Assembly (NCBI GenBank): GCA_020723325.1
Contig: DYJD01000004.1
Location: 186,001-250,000, forward strand
Source of the DNA: Desulfosudis oleivorans
GTDB taxonomy: Bacteria; Desulfobacterota; Desulfobacteria; Desulfobacterales; SURF-7
Reading direction: 5' to 3'
Length of the DNA stretch: 64,000 nt
Part shown: one piece after another, positions 9,171 through 17,800 of the stretch
How positions within the stretch are numbered: position 1 is the stretch's first letter
How the letters are laid out: the number at the start of each line of letters is the position of its first letter
The notes under the pieces: generated by a model
What the model was told of the DNA's origin: nothing
Database searches by the model: none
What the model saw: the letters and a program-made list of their open reading frames with translations, nothing else
Program-made: the position numbers and the translations under genes

Positions 9171-9610
9171 GTCACCTTTTTCTTTTCCGCTAGTAATTCA
9201 GCCAATTTCAAGGTTGTCAGCGTGTAAGTTTTGGTTCCCATGCCTTCCTGCCAAGAAACATCCACACGGATTTGAAACAGGGTGGGCAAAGGCAAGCCGG
9301 TGGTTGATCCGAAGGCTTGTTCAGGATCATTAAAATCAATTTGGACACGCCAATGATAGCTTTCATCCAATACGCCTTCCAAAATACCCGGTGCCATTTT
9401 CTCCGCGATCAGCATTTCCTCCATCTTGGCCCTGGCATGGAAGACGGCACGGGTATAATGTTCCGTCAAGCTGTTGGCCCGCAAGCCGCCGGCAAAGAGC
9501 TGCATGATCACGGCCATGGCCGTGGCCATGATCATGACCACCACCAGGGTTTCCATTAACGTAAAGCCCTTTTCAGATCGCAGCTTTCCTGTGAATCGAA
9601 AATGAAACAT
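9167..9610 (-). CDS. gspI: Type II secretion minor pseudopilin GspI
   Basis: About 147 residues. Leader ending RSEKG then FTLMETLVVVMIMATAMAVIM, a type IV pilin-like helix with Glu at +5. The short C-terminal domain contains AKMEEMLIAEK, the alignment signature of GspI/XcpV. The ATG at 9610 is taken over the GTG two codons upstream; both are possible. It overlaps gspJ by 4 bases. A 70-bp gap with a CTTCAG-type repeat separates it from gspH. Confidence 0.9.
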   Translation of the reverse strand: MFHFRFTGKLRSEKGFTLMETLVVVMIMATAMAVIMQLFAGGLRANSLTEHYTRAVFHARAKMEEMLIAEKMAPGILEGVLDESYHWRVQIDFNDPEQAFGSTTGLPLPTLFQIRVDVSWQEGMGTKTYTLTTLKLAELLAEKKKVT

Positions 9611-9646
9611 ACTCACTTGGTAGATATTATTTATTCAAACCGAAAA

Positions 9647-9670
9647 CCTTCAGCCTTCGGTCTTCAGTCT
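9647..9670. repeat. Short word repeat CTTCAGCCTTC(A/G)GTCTTCAG
   Basis: A self-similar CTTCAG-type word repeat in the gspH-gspI gap. Closely related strings occur at 10824-10840 and 18685-18703, always between genes. Function unknown. Confidence 0.55.
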
Positions 9671-9682
9671 ATTCACCTTATG

Positions 9683-10255
9683 CTATGGCGAAGTCATCTC
9701 CAGCAAGCGGGCTGTACCGGTGATAAAATCCACGACGATTTTCAAACGCCGGCCACGCTCGTTGTTTAAAACAATCTCGCCCCCGCTGCTGTTCCCTGCC
9801 GGATAAAACAGGATCTGAAATTCTTCTTTGACCATTTTTCCGCCGGTAGTAATTCCTGTTTCAAATGAAACATTCCGAGGTAAATCATATGATTGCGGCG
9901 GCCGGGAAACCACGCCGGACATATTTAATTCTTTCTGCCCGGATTCGTCGCCATTGGCATTGTTGCTGATAAATACCAAACGATTGTTGGGAATGTCGAA
10001 AACCGAAGCGATTTGGAGCCGTTGCGAAACCGCTGTGCTGCGCGCCCAACGCAGGGAAGCCGTGATCTGCTTGCCGGCGGTGAGCAGGGCTGTATTGCTC
10101 AGGGAACCGATCAGACGCGGCACCACCAGGCCGGAAGCCAAGGCGATGATCACCAGCACCACCAGGAGTTCGAGCAGGGTAAAACCGCGGTTAATGGATT
10201 TGACAACCAGGGGGTTGTATAAAATCCGAAATCCGAATATCGAAATCCGAAACAA
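9683..10255 (-). CDS. gspH: Type II secretion minor pseudopilin GspH, start uncertain
   Basis: Pseudopilin with the processing motif INRG/FTLLELLVVLVIIALASGLVVP, Glu at +5, then a GspH-type domain (SLRWARSTAVSQRLQIA, GEIVLNNERGRRLKIVVDFITGTARL). From the Gly cleavage site the mature part has about 168 residues. No ATG or GTG is found in frame just upstream: the reading frame runs back through repeat family A and into gspG. The nearest usable codons are TTG at 10255 (chosen), 10261 or 10276, all inside the repeat, giving an abnormally long leader. An ATG at 10293 overlaps the gspG stop as ATGA, like other junctions of this operon, but is one base out of frame across a run of seven T. See findings. 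Confidence 0.8.
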   Translation of the reverse strand: MFRISIFGFRILYNPLVVKSINRGFTLLELLVVLVIIALASGLVVPRLIGSLSNTALLTAGKQITASLRWARSTAVSQRLQIASVFDIPNNRLVFISNNANGDESGQKELNMSGVVSRPPQSYDLPRNVSFETGITTGGKMVKEEFQILFYPAGNSSGGEIVLNNERGRRLKIVVDFITGTARLLEMTSP

Positions 10256-10280
10256 ATTCAAATCACCGAAATTCAAAAAA
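10220..10280. repeat. Repeat family A, partial copy (single arm) in gspG-gspH gap
   Basis: Contains CCGAATATCGAAATCCGAAA and ATTCAAATCACCGAAATTC, matching one arm of the 160-bp family A element. On the minus strand it is read in frame into gspH. Confidence 0.8.
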
Positions 10281-10289
10281 AGGTCATTA

Positions 10290-10736
10290 TCATGAGGAAA
10301 TATCCTTCCAGTTGACCACATCGGAGTTTTCGCCTTCCCCTCCGGGCATCTTGTCCGCGCCCAGGGAAAGAATCTCATAATCCCCGTGATCGGACGGAGA
10401 GCGGTATTGATAGGGATTTCCCCAGGGGTCCGCCGGAATTTCCTTGGGAAGATAAGGCCCATCCCATTTTTCGACATCACTGGGTTTGGTGCGCAAAGCC
10501 TGCAAGCCCTGTTCCGTAGTGGGATAACGCCCGGAGTCCAAACGATAGGAATCCAGGGCGGTCTCAAACAGGGCAATCTGGGATTTGGCGGTCTTTTGCT
10601 TGGCTGATCCGAGTCTGCCCCACATTTTCGGTCCCACCAGACCGGCCAACAGCCCCAATATCACCATAACAATCAATAGTTCAATCAAAGTGAACCCTTT
10701 TGATCCAAATGTTTCTTTCCTGCGTTTGTTGTCCAT
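10290..10736 (-). CDS. gspG: Type II secretion major pseudopilin GspG
   Basis: 148 residues from ATG 10736, chosen because a GGAG lies 8 bases upstream; the longer ORF starts inside repeat family A. Leader MDNKRRKETFGSKG is followed by FTLIELLIVMVILGLLAGLVGPK with Glu at +5. The rest is the GspG signature: TAKSQIALFETALDSYRLDSGRYPTTEQGLQAL, GPYLPKEIPADPWGNPYQY and the C-terminal calcium-binding loop region (GEGENSDVVNW). It is the main subunit of the periplasmic pseudopilus. Confidence 0.96.
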   Translation of the reverse strand: MDNKRRKETFGSKGFTLIELLIVMVILGLLAGLVGPKMWGRLGSAKQKTAKSQIALFETALDSYRLDSGRYPTTEQGLQALRTKPSDVEKWDGPYLPKEIPADPWGNPYQYRSPSDHGDYEILSLGADKMPGGEGENSDVVNWKDISS

Positions 10737-10758
10737 TGTCATTACTCCATCAAAAGGA

Positions 10759-10900
10759 AAATTCGAATATCGAAACCCGAAATTCGAAACAAATTCAAAA
10801 TACAAATGTTAAAAACATATAACCCTTCAGCCTTCAGTTTATATTACCCGAGCAACTGCTCATGTACATTGTTTCGAATTTCGATATTCGTGCTTCAAAT
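10759..10900. repeat. Repeat family A copy with foreign centre
   Basis: Left arm ATTCGAATATCGAAACCCGAA at 10760 and right arm TTTCGAATTTCGATATTCG at 10871 are those of family A, but the usual T-rich centre is replaced by a stretch that includes the CTTCAGCCTTCAG word repeat (10824-10840). It separates gspF from gspG. Confidence 0.75.
10824..10840. repeat. CTTCAG word repeat nested in family A copy
   Basis: CCCTTCAGCCTTCAGTT, related to the strings at 9647 and 18685. It lies between the two arms of a family A element. Confidence 0.5.
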
Positions 10901-10904
10901 TTTT

Positions 10905-12134
10905 CTAAATTGGCATATCGTTCAAGCTGAAAATGGCCATCAACATGGATATGACCACAAAGCCCACTACCAGCCCCATGAACAGAATCATGGCTGGTTC
11001 CAGAATGCTGACCAGTCGTTTGATCAGGTTCCGGACGATCTTTTCGTAATTCTCAGCCACCTTGAGCAGCATTTCATCCAGCCGGCCGGTTTCCTCGCCC
11101 ACCGTGATCATTTGCACGGCCAGGATGGGGAAATGGCCGCTGTCCTTCAGGGGCTGGGATAAACGGTCCCCGCCCTTGACGCGCTCGTTGATCCGGTCCA
11201 TGGCCCCGGCTATCACCCGGTTGCCGATAATGCCCTTCACCAGGGTCAGGGCCTGGAGGATCGGGACCCCGCTACGCACCAGGGTGCCCAAGGTCCTGGC
11301 AAAGCGCGCCACCTCGATTTTCTGCACCAGGGCGGCGCTGACCGGGAGCCGCATCTTGAGACGATCAATTGCCAGCCGGCCGGCCGGGGTTTTCCAATAT
11401 TGCCTTGCGGTAAGTCCCAGCAGCAGAATCCCGGCGCCCAACCACCACCAATTGTCCCGCAGAAAGGAGCTGAAATTGAGCAGCAGTTTGGTGGAAGCCG
11501 GAATTCCCTGGCCCATATCGGCGAAAATCATGGAAAACTTCGGAATCACGAACATCAACAGGATGATGATGGAGATGCCGCCCACCAGCAACAGAAAAAC
11601 CGGATAGATCAAGGCGGTTTTCATGTAGTCCTTGAGTTCCTGGGAACTCTCCAAAAATTCGCCCAGCTTGGTCAGAACGGTCTCCAGCACACCGCCGGCC
11701 TCCCCGGCCCGCACCATGTTGACATAAAAATCAGAGAAAACCCGGGGGTATTTTGCCAAGGCGTCGGACAAATAGGCACCGCCTTGGACAGTCTTTAGAA
11801 TTTCGGCCACTACGTTTTTTAATCGGCCTTTTTCAGCGATGCTCGCCAAAATTCCCAGGGCGCGATCAACCGGCAAGCCGGCATCCAACAGGGTGGCAAG
11901 ATCCTTGGTGAACAGCAGTATATCCTTGCCGCTGACCCTGTCGAACAGCATTTTGATGGGATCAGCAGCGCCCAAAGCCAGCAGACGCCCTTGTTTATCA
12001 GCAGGCGTAATCCGAATGGGAATCAGCCCCAGCTCCTGAATCCGTCCGGCGGCCCCGGCCTCGCTCTCCGCTTCGATAACCGCCTTGACGATCTTTCCCG
12101 CCCCATCCGCGGCTTTATACGTAAAAAACGCCAT
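10905..12134 (-). CDS. gspF: Type II secretion platform protein GspF
   Basis: 409 residues, the usual length. Inner-membrane core protein of the secretion platform, working with GspE, GspL and GspM. It has two T2SSF domains, each with the family pattern: first GKDILLFTKDLATLLDAGLPVDRAL, second ARFARTLGTLVRSGVPILQAL and GEETGRLDEMLLKVAENYE. Three membrane segments are visible (TALIYPVFLLLVGGISIIILLMFVIP, WWWLGAGILLLGL, ILEPAMILFMGLVVGFVVISMLMAIF). It lies 64 bp after gspE. Confidence 0.96.
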   Translation of the reverse strand: MAFFTYKAADGAGKIVKAVIEAESEAGAAGRIQELGLIPIRITPADKQGRLLALGAADPIKMLFDRVSGKDILLFTKDLATLLDAGLPVDRALGILASIAEKGRLKNVVAEILKTVQGGAYLSDALAKYPRVFSDFYVNMVRAGEAGGVLETVLTKLGEFLESSQELKDYMKTALIYPVFLLLVGGISIIILLMFVIPKFSMIFADMGQGIPASTKLLLNFSSFLRDNWWWLGAGILLLGLTARQYWKTPAGRLAIDRLKMRLPVSAALVQKIEVARFARTLGTLVRSGVPILQALTLVKGIIGNRVIAGAMDRINERVKGGDRLSQPLKDSGHFPILAVQMITVGEETGRLDEMLLKVAENYEKIVRNLIKRLVSILEPAMILFMGLVVGFVVISMLMAIFSLNDMPI

Positions 12135-12174
12135 CCTCCCCCGACCCTATATTTAAATTGATTCCCATCCTTGA

Positions 12175-12205
12175 TTTATAATTCGTAATTCATAATTCCT
12201 AATTG
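12175..12205. repeat. Word repeat AATTCGTAATTCATAATTC
   Basis: Self-similar AATTC-based string between gspE and gspF, overlapping the last bases of gspE. A longer palindromic AT-rich string of the same style lies after gltA (37690-37810). Confidence 0.45.
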
Positions 12206-13716
12206 TCTAAAGTTACCCGCAACACCTCATCCACCGTGGTGATTCCGGCCTTGACCTTGCGCCAGCCGTCTTCCCGCAGCATGATGACGCCTTTTTCCAG
12301 GGCCGCTTTCTTGAGCTGTTCAGTGTTGGAACGATTGTTGATCTCCCGGCGGATATCCTCATCCACACCGATGTATTCAAAAATGCCCACCCGGCCGTGA
12401 TAGCCCGTGTAATGGCAGTTTTCACAACCTTTGCCGCTGAAAAAGCGCATTTCGGCTGTTTCTTCAGCGTTGATACGCATGGAGCGCAGCAATTTATCGT
12501 CCGGCCGGACTTCCTGCTTGCAATCCGGACAAATGACCCGCACCAGGCGCTGGGCCAGGATTCCCAGCAGGGTGGAGCTGAGCAGGAAATGCTCAACGCC
12601 CATATCCATCAAACGCGTGATGGCGCCGGCCGCATCGTTGGTATGCAAGGTGCTGAACAGCAAATGGCCGGTCAGGGCGGATTGAATGGCGATCTGGGCG
12701 GTTTCCTGGTCGCGGATTTCGCCCACCAGAATGACATCCGGGTCCTGGCGCACAATGGAGCGCAAGCCGTTGGCAAAATTCAGGCCGATCTTGGGATTCA
12801 CCTGCAGTTGATTCACTCCCAGGAGCTGATATTCCACCGGATCTTCCAGGGTGATGATCTTGCGCTCGGTGGAGTTGATGCGGGCCAGGGTGGCGTACAA
12901 AGTTGAGGTCTTGCCGCTGCCGGTGGGGCCGGTAACCAGAATCATGCCGTAGGGTTGCCGGATCAAATCCAGATAGCTCGGGAGAATATCCTCGGGAAAA
13001 CCGATGGTCTTGAAATCCAGGATCAGGGTGCCGCGATCCAGGATACGCATGACCAGGCTTTCGCCGAAAAGGGTGGGCAAGGTGGAAACCCGGAAATCGA
13101 TTTCCCGCTCGGCGATCTTGATTTTGATGCGGCCGTCCTGGGGCAGTCTTCGTTCGGCAATGTCCAGCTTGGCCATGATTTTCACCCGGGAGATGATGGC
13201 GGCCTGCAGGCGCACCGGCGGCGATTCCGCTTCGTGCAGGATGCCGTCGATACGGTAGCGCACCTTGAACACCTTTTCAAACGGTTCAAAGTGAATATCA
13301 CTGGCCCGTTGCTCGATGGCGTTCATGATCAGGCGGTTCACCAGGCGGATGATGGGCGCCTCGGAAGCAAGATCCCGCAGATGATCGGCATCTTCATCCA
13401 TGTAGGAGGTCAGATCTTCGACATTCTTATCAGCCTCCTCTATAATCATATCCAGACTCTGACTGCCGGCGCCATATAAGCGGTCGATGGCCTCGGCAAT
13501 GTCCTCGGGTTTTCCCTGACAGACCTCAATACGGAAATCATAGGCCAGTCTGAGGGCATCGATGGTGTAAAAATCATGGGGATCCGATATGGCGATCTGG
13601 AGAGAGTCGCCCTCCAATTTGATGGGCACAAAACCGGATGCCTTCATGAATTTAATGGAAAGATTATCGATCACCACGGGCTCTTTGGGATAGTCGCTGG
13701 AAGATAGCTGGATCAT
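12199..13716 (-). CDS. gspE: Type II secretion ATPase GspE
   Basis: 505 residues from ATG 13716 (AAGAGA a few bases upstream); the ORF-track start is an upstream TTG. Cytoplasmic hexameric ATPase that powers pseudopilus assembly. Motifs in order: N-terminal N1E domain, Walker A GPTGSGKTST, Asp box, Walker B ILVGEIRDQETAQIA, His box TLHTND, and a four-cysteine zinc module (CPDC followed by CENC). First gene of the gsp operon. No clear sigma-70 promoter stood out in the 212-bp gap upstream. No gspO (prepilin peptidase) or gspN is in the window, so the peptidase must be elsewhere. Confidence 0.96.
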   Translation of the reverse strand: MIQLSSSDYPKEPVVIDNLSIKFMKASGFVPIKLEGDSLQIAISDPHDFYTIDALRLAYDFRIEVCQGKPEDIAEAIDRLYGAGSQSLDMIIEEADKNVEDLTSYMDEDADHLRDLASEAPIIRLVNRLIMNAIEQRASDIHFEPFEKVFKVRYRIDGILHEAESPPVRLQAAIISRVKIMAKLDIAERRLPQDGRIKIKIAEREIDFRVSTLPTLFGESLVMRILDRGTLILDFKTIGFPEDILPSYLDLIRQPYGMILVTGPTGSGKTSTLYATLARINSTERKIITLEDPVEYQLLGVNQLQVNPKIGLNFANGLRSIVRQDPDVILVGEIRDQETAQIAIQSALTGHLLFSTLHTNDAAGAITRLMDMGVEHFLLSSTLLGILAQRLVRVICPDCKQEVRPDDKLLRSMRINAEETAEMRFFSGKGCENCHYTGYHGRVGIFEYIGVDEDIRREINNRSNTEQLKKAALEKGVIMLREDGWRKVKAGITTVDEVLRVTLDN

Positions 13717-13928
13717 GCTGTTCTCTTTAGGGAATGAAAAAACCAAATGATAGCTCCGCCCTCTGGTTTACAGGAAATCGAAAAACCTCCGGAATCTTTT
13801 TCCTTACCATGCTGAACATACTGTTTTTTGTCGGTTGGCTGTTAGACCGAGCCTTCAATGAGTTCATCCATTGAACATGAAAGCAAATCCTTGTCAAGAG
13901 AATTGCGGTTTGGGGAGATTTACCCGAT
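13717..13928. other. Intergenic gap between gspE and vapC
   Basis: I see no convincing gene or terminator here. The ORFs crossing it are short and show no family features. It should hold the promoter of the gsp operon, but no strong -35/-10 pair was recognised. Confidence 0.5.
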
Positions 13929-14303
13929 CTATTTTTTCGGATAGTATTTAACTCTTGGAAGTTCTTTAAAATCTTCGTCTTGTGTCCAGATAAGTGCGTC
14001 CGCAATCCGGGCCGAGGCATAAATAAGACTGTCTGCCATAGCCATTTTATAATCAATGGATATCGATGCTGCTTCTATTGCGATCTTTTCTGTTAACTCA
14101 AGAATTCGGCCTTGTTTCATATGGGCGATGACTTTAATTGCCTCGGCTTCGCCTTTTTTCATCTTGGTGAATTTATACATTTCATATATGCAAATAATCG
14201 GAACGAGCAACCTTTCCTTGTCCTGAAGGGGCTCGGCAAAAATAGCGGCGTTTCCTTCCCCATTAAAAAAAGCGATCCACCCGGAGGTATCAACGATGTT
14301 CAT
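13929..14303 (-). CDS. vapC: PIN-domain toxin (VapC family)
   Basis: 124 residues. PIN-domain ribonuclease fold with the acidic metal-binding set: Asp in MNIVDTSGW, Glu in IYEMYK, Asp in MADSLIYA and Asp in TQDEDF. VapC toxins cleave RNA when not held by their antitoxin. The start ATG overlaps the stop of the upstream AbrB-type gene (ATGA), the normal antitoxin-toxin arrangement. All catalytic residues are present, so it is probably active. Confidence 0.9.
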   Translation of the reverse strand: MNIVDTSGWIAFFNGEGNAAIFAEPLQDKERLLVPIICIYEMYKFTKMKKGEAEAIKVIAHMKQGRILELTEKIAIEAASISIDYKMAMADSLIYASARIADALIWTQDEDFKELPRVKYYPKK

Positions 14304-14509
14304 AGGCGATCCTTTTTCTCCCGGGCGTATTCAATCTCGTCACCTTTGAAACAGCCTTGCATTTCGCCCAACGGCCTGACCGGTACCATCTGAATAATCC
14401 CTTCAACTTCGATTAGTTGAAGCTTTGCCCCCGGCCGAATATTTGCGTTTTCGCGAACTTCTTTTGGAATAACGATCTGATATTTTGAGGATACTGTTAC
14501 TGTGCTCAT
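14300..14509 (-). CDS. vapB: AbrB/SpoVT-type antitoxin (VapB family)
   Basis: 69 residues from ATG 14509, with GGAG 7 bases upstream; the 155-residue ORF in the track extends artificially upstream through repeats. The N-terminal half is a swapped-hairpin AbrB DNA-binding domain (VTVSSKYQIVIPKEVRENANIRPGAKLQLIE). The C-terminal tail should wrap and block the PIN toxin. Such antitoxins also repress their own operon. Coupled to vapC by ATGA. Confidence 0.88.
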   Translation of the reverse strand: MSTVTVSSKYQIVIPKEVRENANIRPGAKLQLIEVEGIIQMVPVRPLGEMQGCFKGDEIEYAREKKDRL

Positions 14510-14574
14510 GGCCGCTCTCCTTCTTACGATACTTGAATCGATAAATAGAATGTAAAACAATTCGGCGGGATCTT

Positions 14575-14602
14575 CAAGTTCGAATATCAAAATCCGAAGA
14601 CT
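14575..14602. repeat. Repeat family A, short remnant
   Basis: GTTCGAATATCAAAATCCGAAG matches about 25 bp of one terminal arm of the family A element. Confidence 0.6.
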
Positions 14603-14649
14603 TGCTGCTTTTCCATTATTTGGTGGTTTGTTGCGTACCACGGTCCGTA

Positions 14650-14671
14650 GGGGCGGTTCGCGAACCGCCCC
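14650..14671. repeat. Perfect 22-bp palindrome GGGGCGGTTCG/CGAACCGCCCC
   Basis: REP-like GC-rich palindrome. Strings of this kind (GTAGGGGCGGTTCGCGAACCGCC) are dispersed in many bacterial genomes. It lies 50 bp from a family B element. Confidence 0.8.
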
Positions 14672-14719
14672 ACATACGCCCCCGAAAGACAATTCTTGGA
14701 ATCCTGAAAATCTTCTTTG

Positions 14720-14799
14720 GGCCTTGGTCATCGTTTTAGCATTATCGCGGCTGGAAGCCGCTCCCACAATGGAGGATGGCCGAAACGATGATCAAGGCC
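14720..14799. repeat. Repeat family B, nested hairpin, copy 1
   Basis: Two nested inverted repeats. Outer arms GGCCTTGGTCATCGTTT (14720-14736) and AAACGATGATCAAGGCC (14783-14799) pair with one mismatch. The inner hairpin GCGGCT-GGA-AGCCGC is at 14747-14761. Related copies are at 36084-36131 and 49098-49218. Confidence 0.8.
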
Positions 14800-14840
14800 T
14801 CTCTCTGTTTCTAAACAGAAGAATGATAAATTCAATTTTT

Positions 14841-17800
14841 TTACAACATCCGCTCAATCTCCCGAAGGCTCTCATTCAGACGCTTGGCCGAAACCGATAT
14901 GGCCGTGCGCAACTCCTGGGCAAAAACCGATACCTTGAACTCCTGCAGGAGCCAGAAAAAGGCTTCGAGTTTTTCGCGCTTTTCCATGGAAGTGTCAGGA
15001 CCAATATCTGTCAGCAGTTCGTTGAGCCGCGCCTCATAACCGTCGACTTCCCGTGATTTGGCCAGTTCCTTGTCAAAATTGGCGGCCCCGCGTTCACTGC
15101 GCAGGGCCAGGGCTTTCAAATAGCGCCGCATATGCGCCAATCTTTCAGCCGAATAAAGCTGAACGAAATTCTCCGGCAGGAGCCGGGTCAGTTCGGCCTG
15201 CATTTTTTTGGCAAAGACTGAGAACAGGGGCGAATTCCGCCTGCTTTCCAATGTGGAAATAGCCGCCCGGGTTTCTTTATAGGCCTGCAATACCGGCAGG
15301 GCCTGTTCCAATACCGCTTGGCCGGCCTGCAGGATGACCGGCTTAACCTGGGCGGCATGGTCCTCGAATTCCTTGCCGGTCCTGATATTCCGGGCAAACA
15401 GGTCCCGGCAGACCCGCTCGAACAATTGAGTGGTGAGGGGTTTGATACCACCAAAGGCGGTGGCCGCCGATCCGACCTCAGGCGGTAAAACCAGATTGCG
15501 CCTTAAAAACTTTAAGTCCTTTGAAAAATGCAGCAGAAACAGCATTTCCACCCCAGATGTGTGGGCTTTTCGGGCCGTGCTTTCCTGTTGAAACAGACGC
15601 AGATTGACACAGGCATCGGCCTTTTCAAGAGCAGGGAAAAGCCGGATCTCGATTCCATCCGCGCCGGTCACGCTGATTTCCAAAGGCAAATCCGGAAAAT
15701 CCCAGGCGGTCAAGCCCTTACGTTCCCATTTGCGGGCTGCGGCGGCAATGGCACGGGTATCTGCTTTCAGATCCGGCGCCTGGTTCAAAATGGACTTGTC
15801 CCGGCCGCTCACAAGCACCTTTCCTGTCGTATCCGTAAGGCTGATGCGCATTTCCAGATGCTCGGGCAGTTTCACCTGGGACCAGGCCGTGGCCGGGATG
15901 TCCACATGAAAACGCTCATAAATGAATTTAGCGAGGAGCGTTTTCAAGGCCCCGCCGGTCTTGGGCATTTCCTGTACAATCACCTTCACGGTTTCAGCCA
16001 CCGGCACCAAATCCCGCCGGTATTCCTTGGGCAGCCCTTTGATCAAGGCGGAGATTTTTTCCTGGTACAATCCGGGAACCAGCCAGTCCATGGCCTCGGG
16101 CGGCACTTGGGATGAAACCTGGGCCGGAATCTTTACGGTGACGCCGTCGTCGGCCTTGCCCGGCTTGAAGCGGTATTCACAGGCAAAACGCGCCTTGCCG
16201 AGCTGTACTTTTTCCGGATAGAGCGCGAGTTCCTCTTCATCCGGGGCCTTGCGCAGCAGATCGGCCTCGGTCATGCACAGAAAATCATCGCCACCCTTTT
16301 CCTTGACCCGGTGTTTCAAGGTACGGATATCGTAAACCCCCGGCAGGCGGTTTTGATAAAAAAGAAACAGGTCCTCGGGATCAACCAGCAAATCCCGGCG
16401 CCGGATGCGGTCTTCCAAATTGCGAACTTTCTCCATCAAGCGGCGATTGTGGGTCATAAACGGCAAAACTGTCCGTAGATCCTCTTCCACCAGGGCGCTG
16501 CGGATGAAAATGTCCGCGGCCTCCTGGGGTTGAAGCGGGCCGTAGGAAACCGTGCGATCGGCCACGATGATCAGGCCGTAGAGGCTTACCTGTTCCACAG
16601 CCACCACTTCCCCCCGATTTCTTTCCCAATGGGGATCCTGATATATCCTGCGGCAGCGCTCGCCGCCCACTGCTTCCAGCCAGTCCGGGGAGATGCCGGC
16701 CACAGTGCGGGCGAACAAACGGGAAGTTTCCACAATTTCAGCAGCCACCAGCCATGTTGGACCTTTGTTGTACAAGGCTGATCCTGGAAAAATCATGACC
16801 TCCCTGCCTTTGCCGGCCCGATAGCTGTTCTTTTCCTTCTTTACCGCGATATTGGAGAGATAACCGCTCAGGATGGTCTGATGGATCGCGGCATAAAGCT
16901 TGTCGGCCGCGGCTGGGGAAAGCTGTTCCCCGCTCCAAGGGGTGCTTTCCTTGGGACCGATTTTATGTTCCTTGAGCACATCGCGAATCTGCTCATGGAT
17001 GTCCACCCATTCCCGCATGCGCCGGAAGGACAGGAAATGCCGGCGGCAAAAGCGTTTGATCTGACCAGTGGAGGCCCCGGCCTCAAGCTGTTCCTGATAG
17101 GCCTTCCAGATATTCAGGAGGGTAAAAAAATCCGAGCGCGGGTCCTGGAAGCGCGCCTGCATCTGATCCGCCTCCGCTTCCTTGTCCACCGGCCGTTCCC
17201 GCGGATCTTGCAGGCTCAAGGCCGAGGCAATCACGGCCATTTCGCATAGACAGCCTTTTTGGCCGGCTTCGATCAGCATGGCGGCAAGCCGAGGATCTAA
17301 AGGAATATCGGCCATCATGCGGCCTTTGGCGGTCAAACGAAAACGGCCGACCTTGCGGTTTTCCGGGAAGTTGCCCTGCTCCTGAACAGCGCCCAGCTCC
17401 ATCAGCAAGTCATAGCCGTCCTGAATACTCCTCGGCGCCGGGGGATCGATAAAGGGAAAGGCGGCTACATCCCCGATTTTCAGGGCCAGCATGCGCAGAA
17501 TGACATCGGCCAGGTTGGCCCTGAGGATTTCCGGGGGTGTATACAACGGCCGATCCGCATAATCCGCTTCTGAAAAAAGACGGATGCAAATCCCGTTGGC
17601 CGTTCGGCCGCAACGGCCTTTACGTTGATCTGCACTGCTGCGGGAGATGGGCGTAACCGGCAGGGAAGTGGTACGGGTGCGTGGTGAATAGCGGGAGATC
17701 CGGGCCAGGCCTGTATCCACCACATAGCGGATGCCGGGAATGGTAATGGAGGTCTCGGCCACATTGGTGGCCAGAATGATCTTGCGGTTACGGGAGGGTT

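Larger units (their letters stand above)
14510..14840. other. Repeat-filled gap between hrpA and vapB
   Basis: About 330 bases without a gene. It holds a remnant of repeat family A, a perfect 22-bp GC palindrome and a nested-hairpin element of family B (listed separately). The upstream extension of the vapB ORF across it is not coding. Confidence 0.7.

Noticed and set aside
9683-10576. 297-residue gspH ORF as given in the track
   Set aside because: The first about 100 residues are antisense-free overlap with gspG in another frame plus a repeat; no prepilin has such a leader.
14300-14767. 155-residue vapB ORF
   Set aside because: Upstream half runs through intergenic repeats; a good ribosome-binding site precedes the ATG at 14509.
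15528-16115. 195-residue plus-strand ORF
   Set aside because: Antisense to hrpA; His/Gly/Gln-rich shadow composition.
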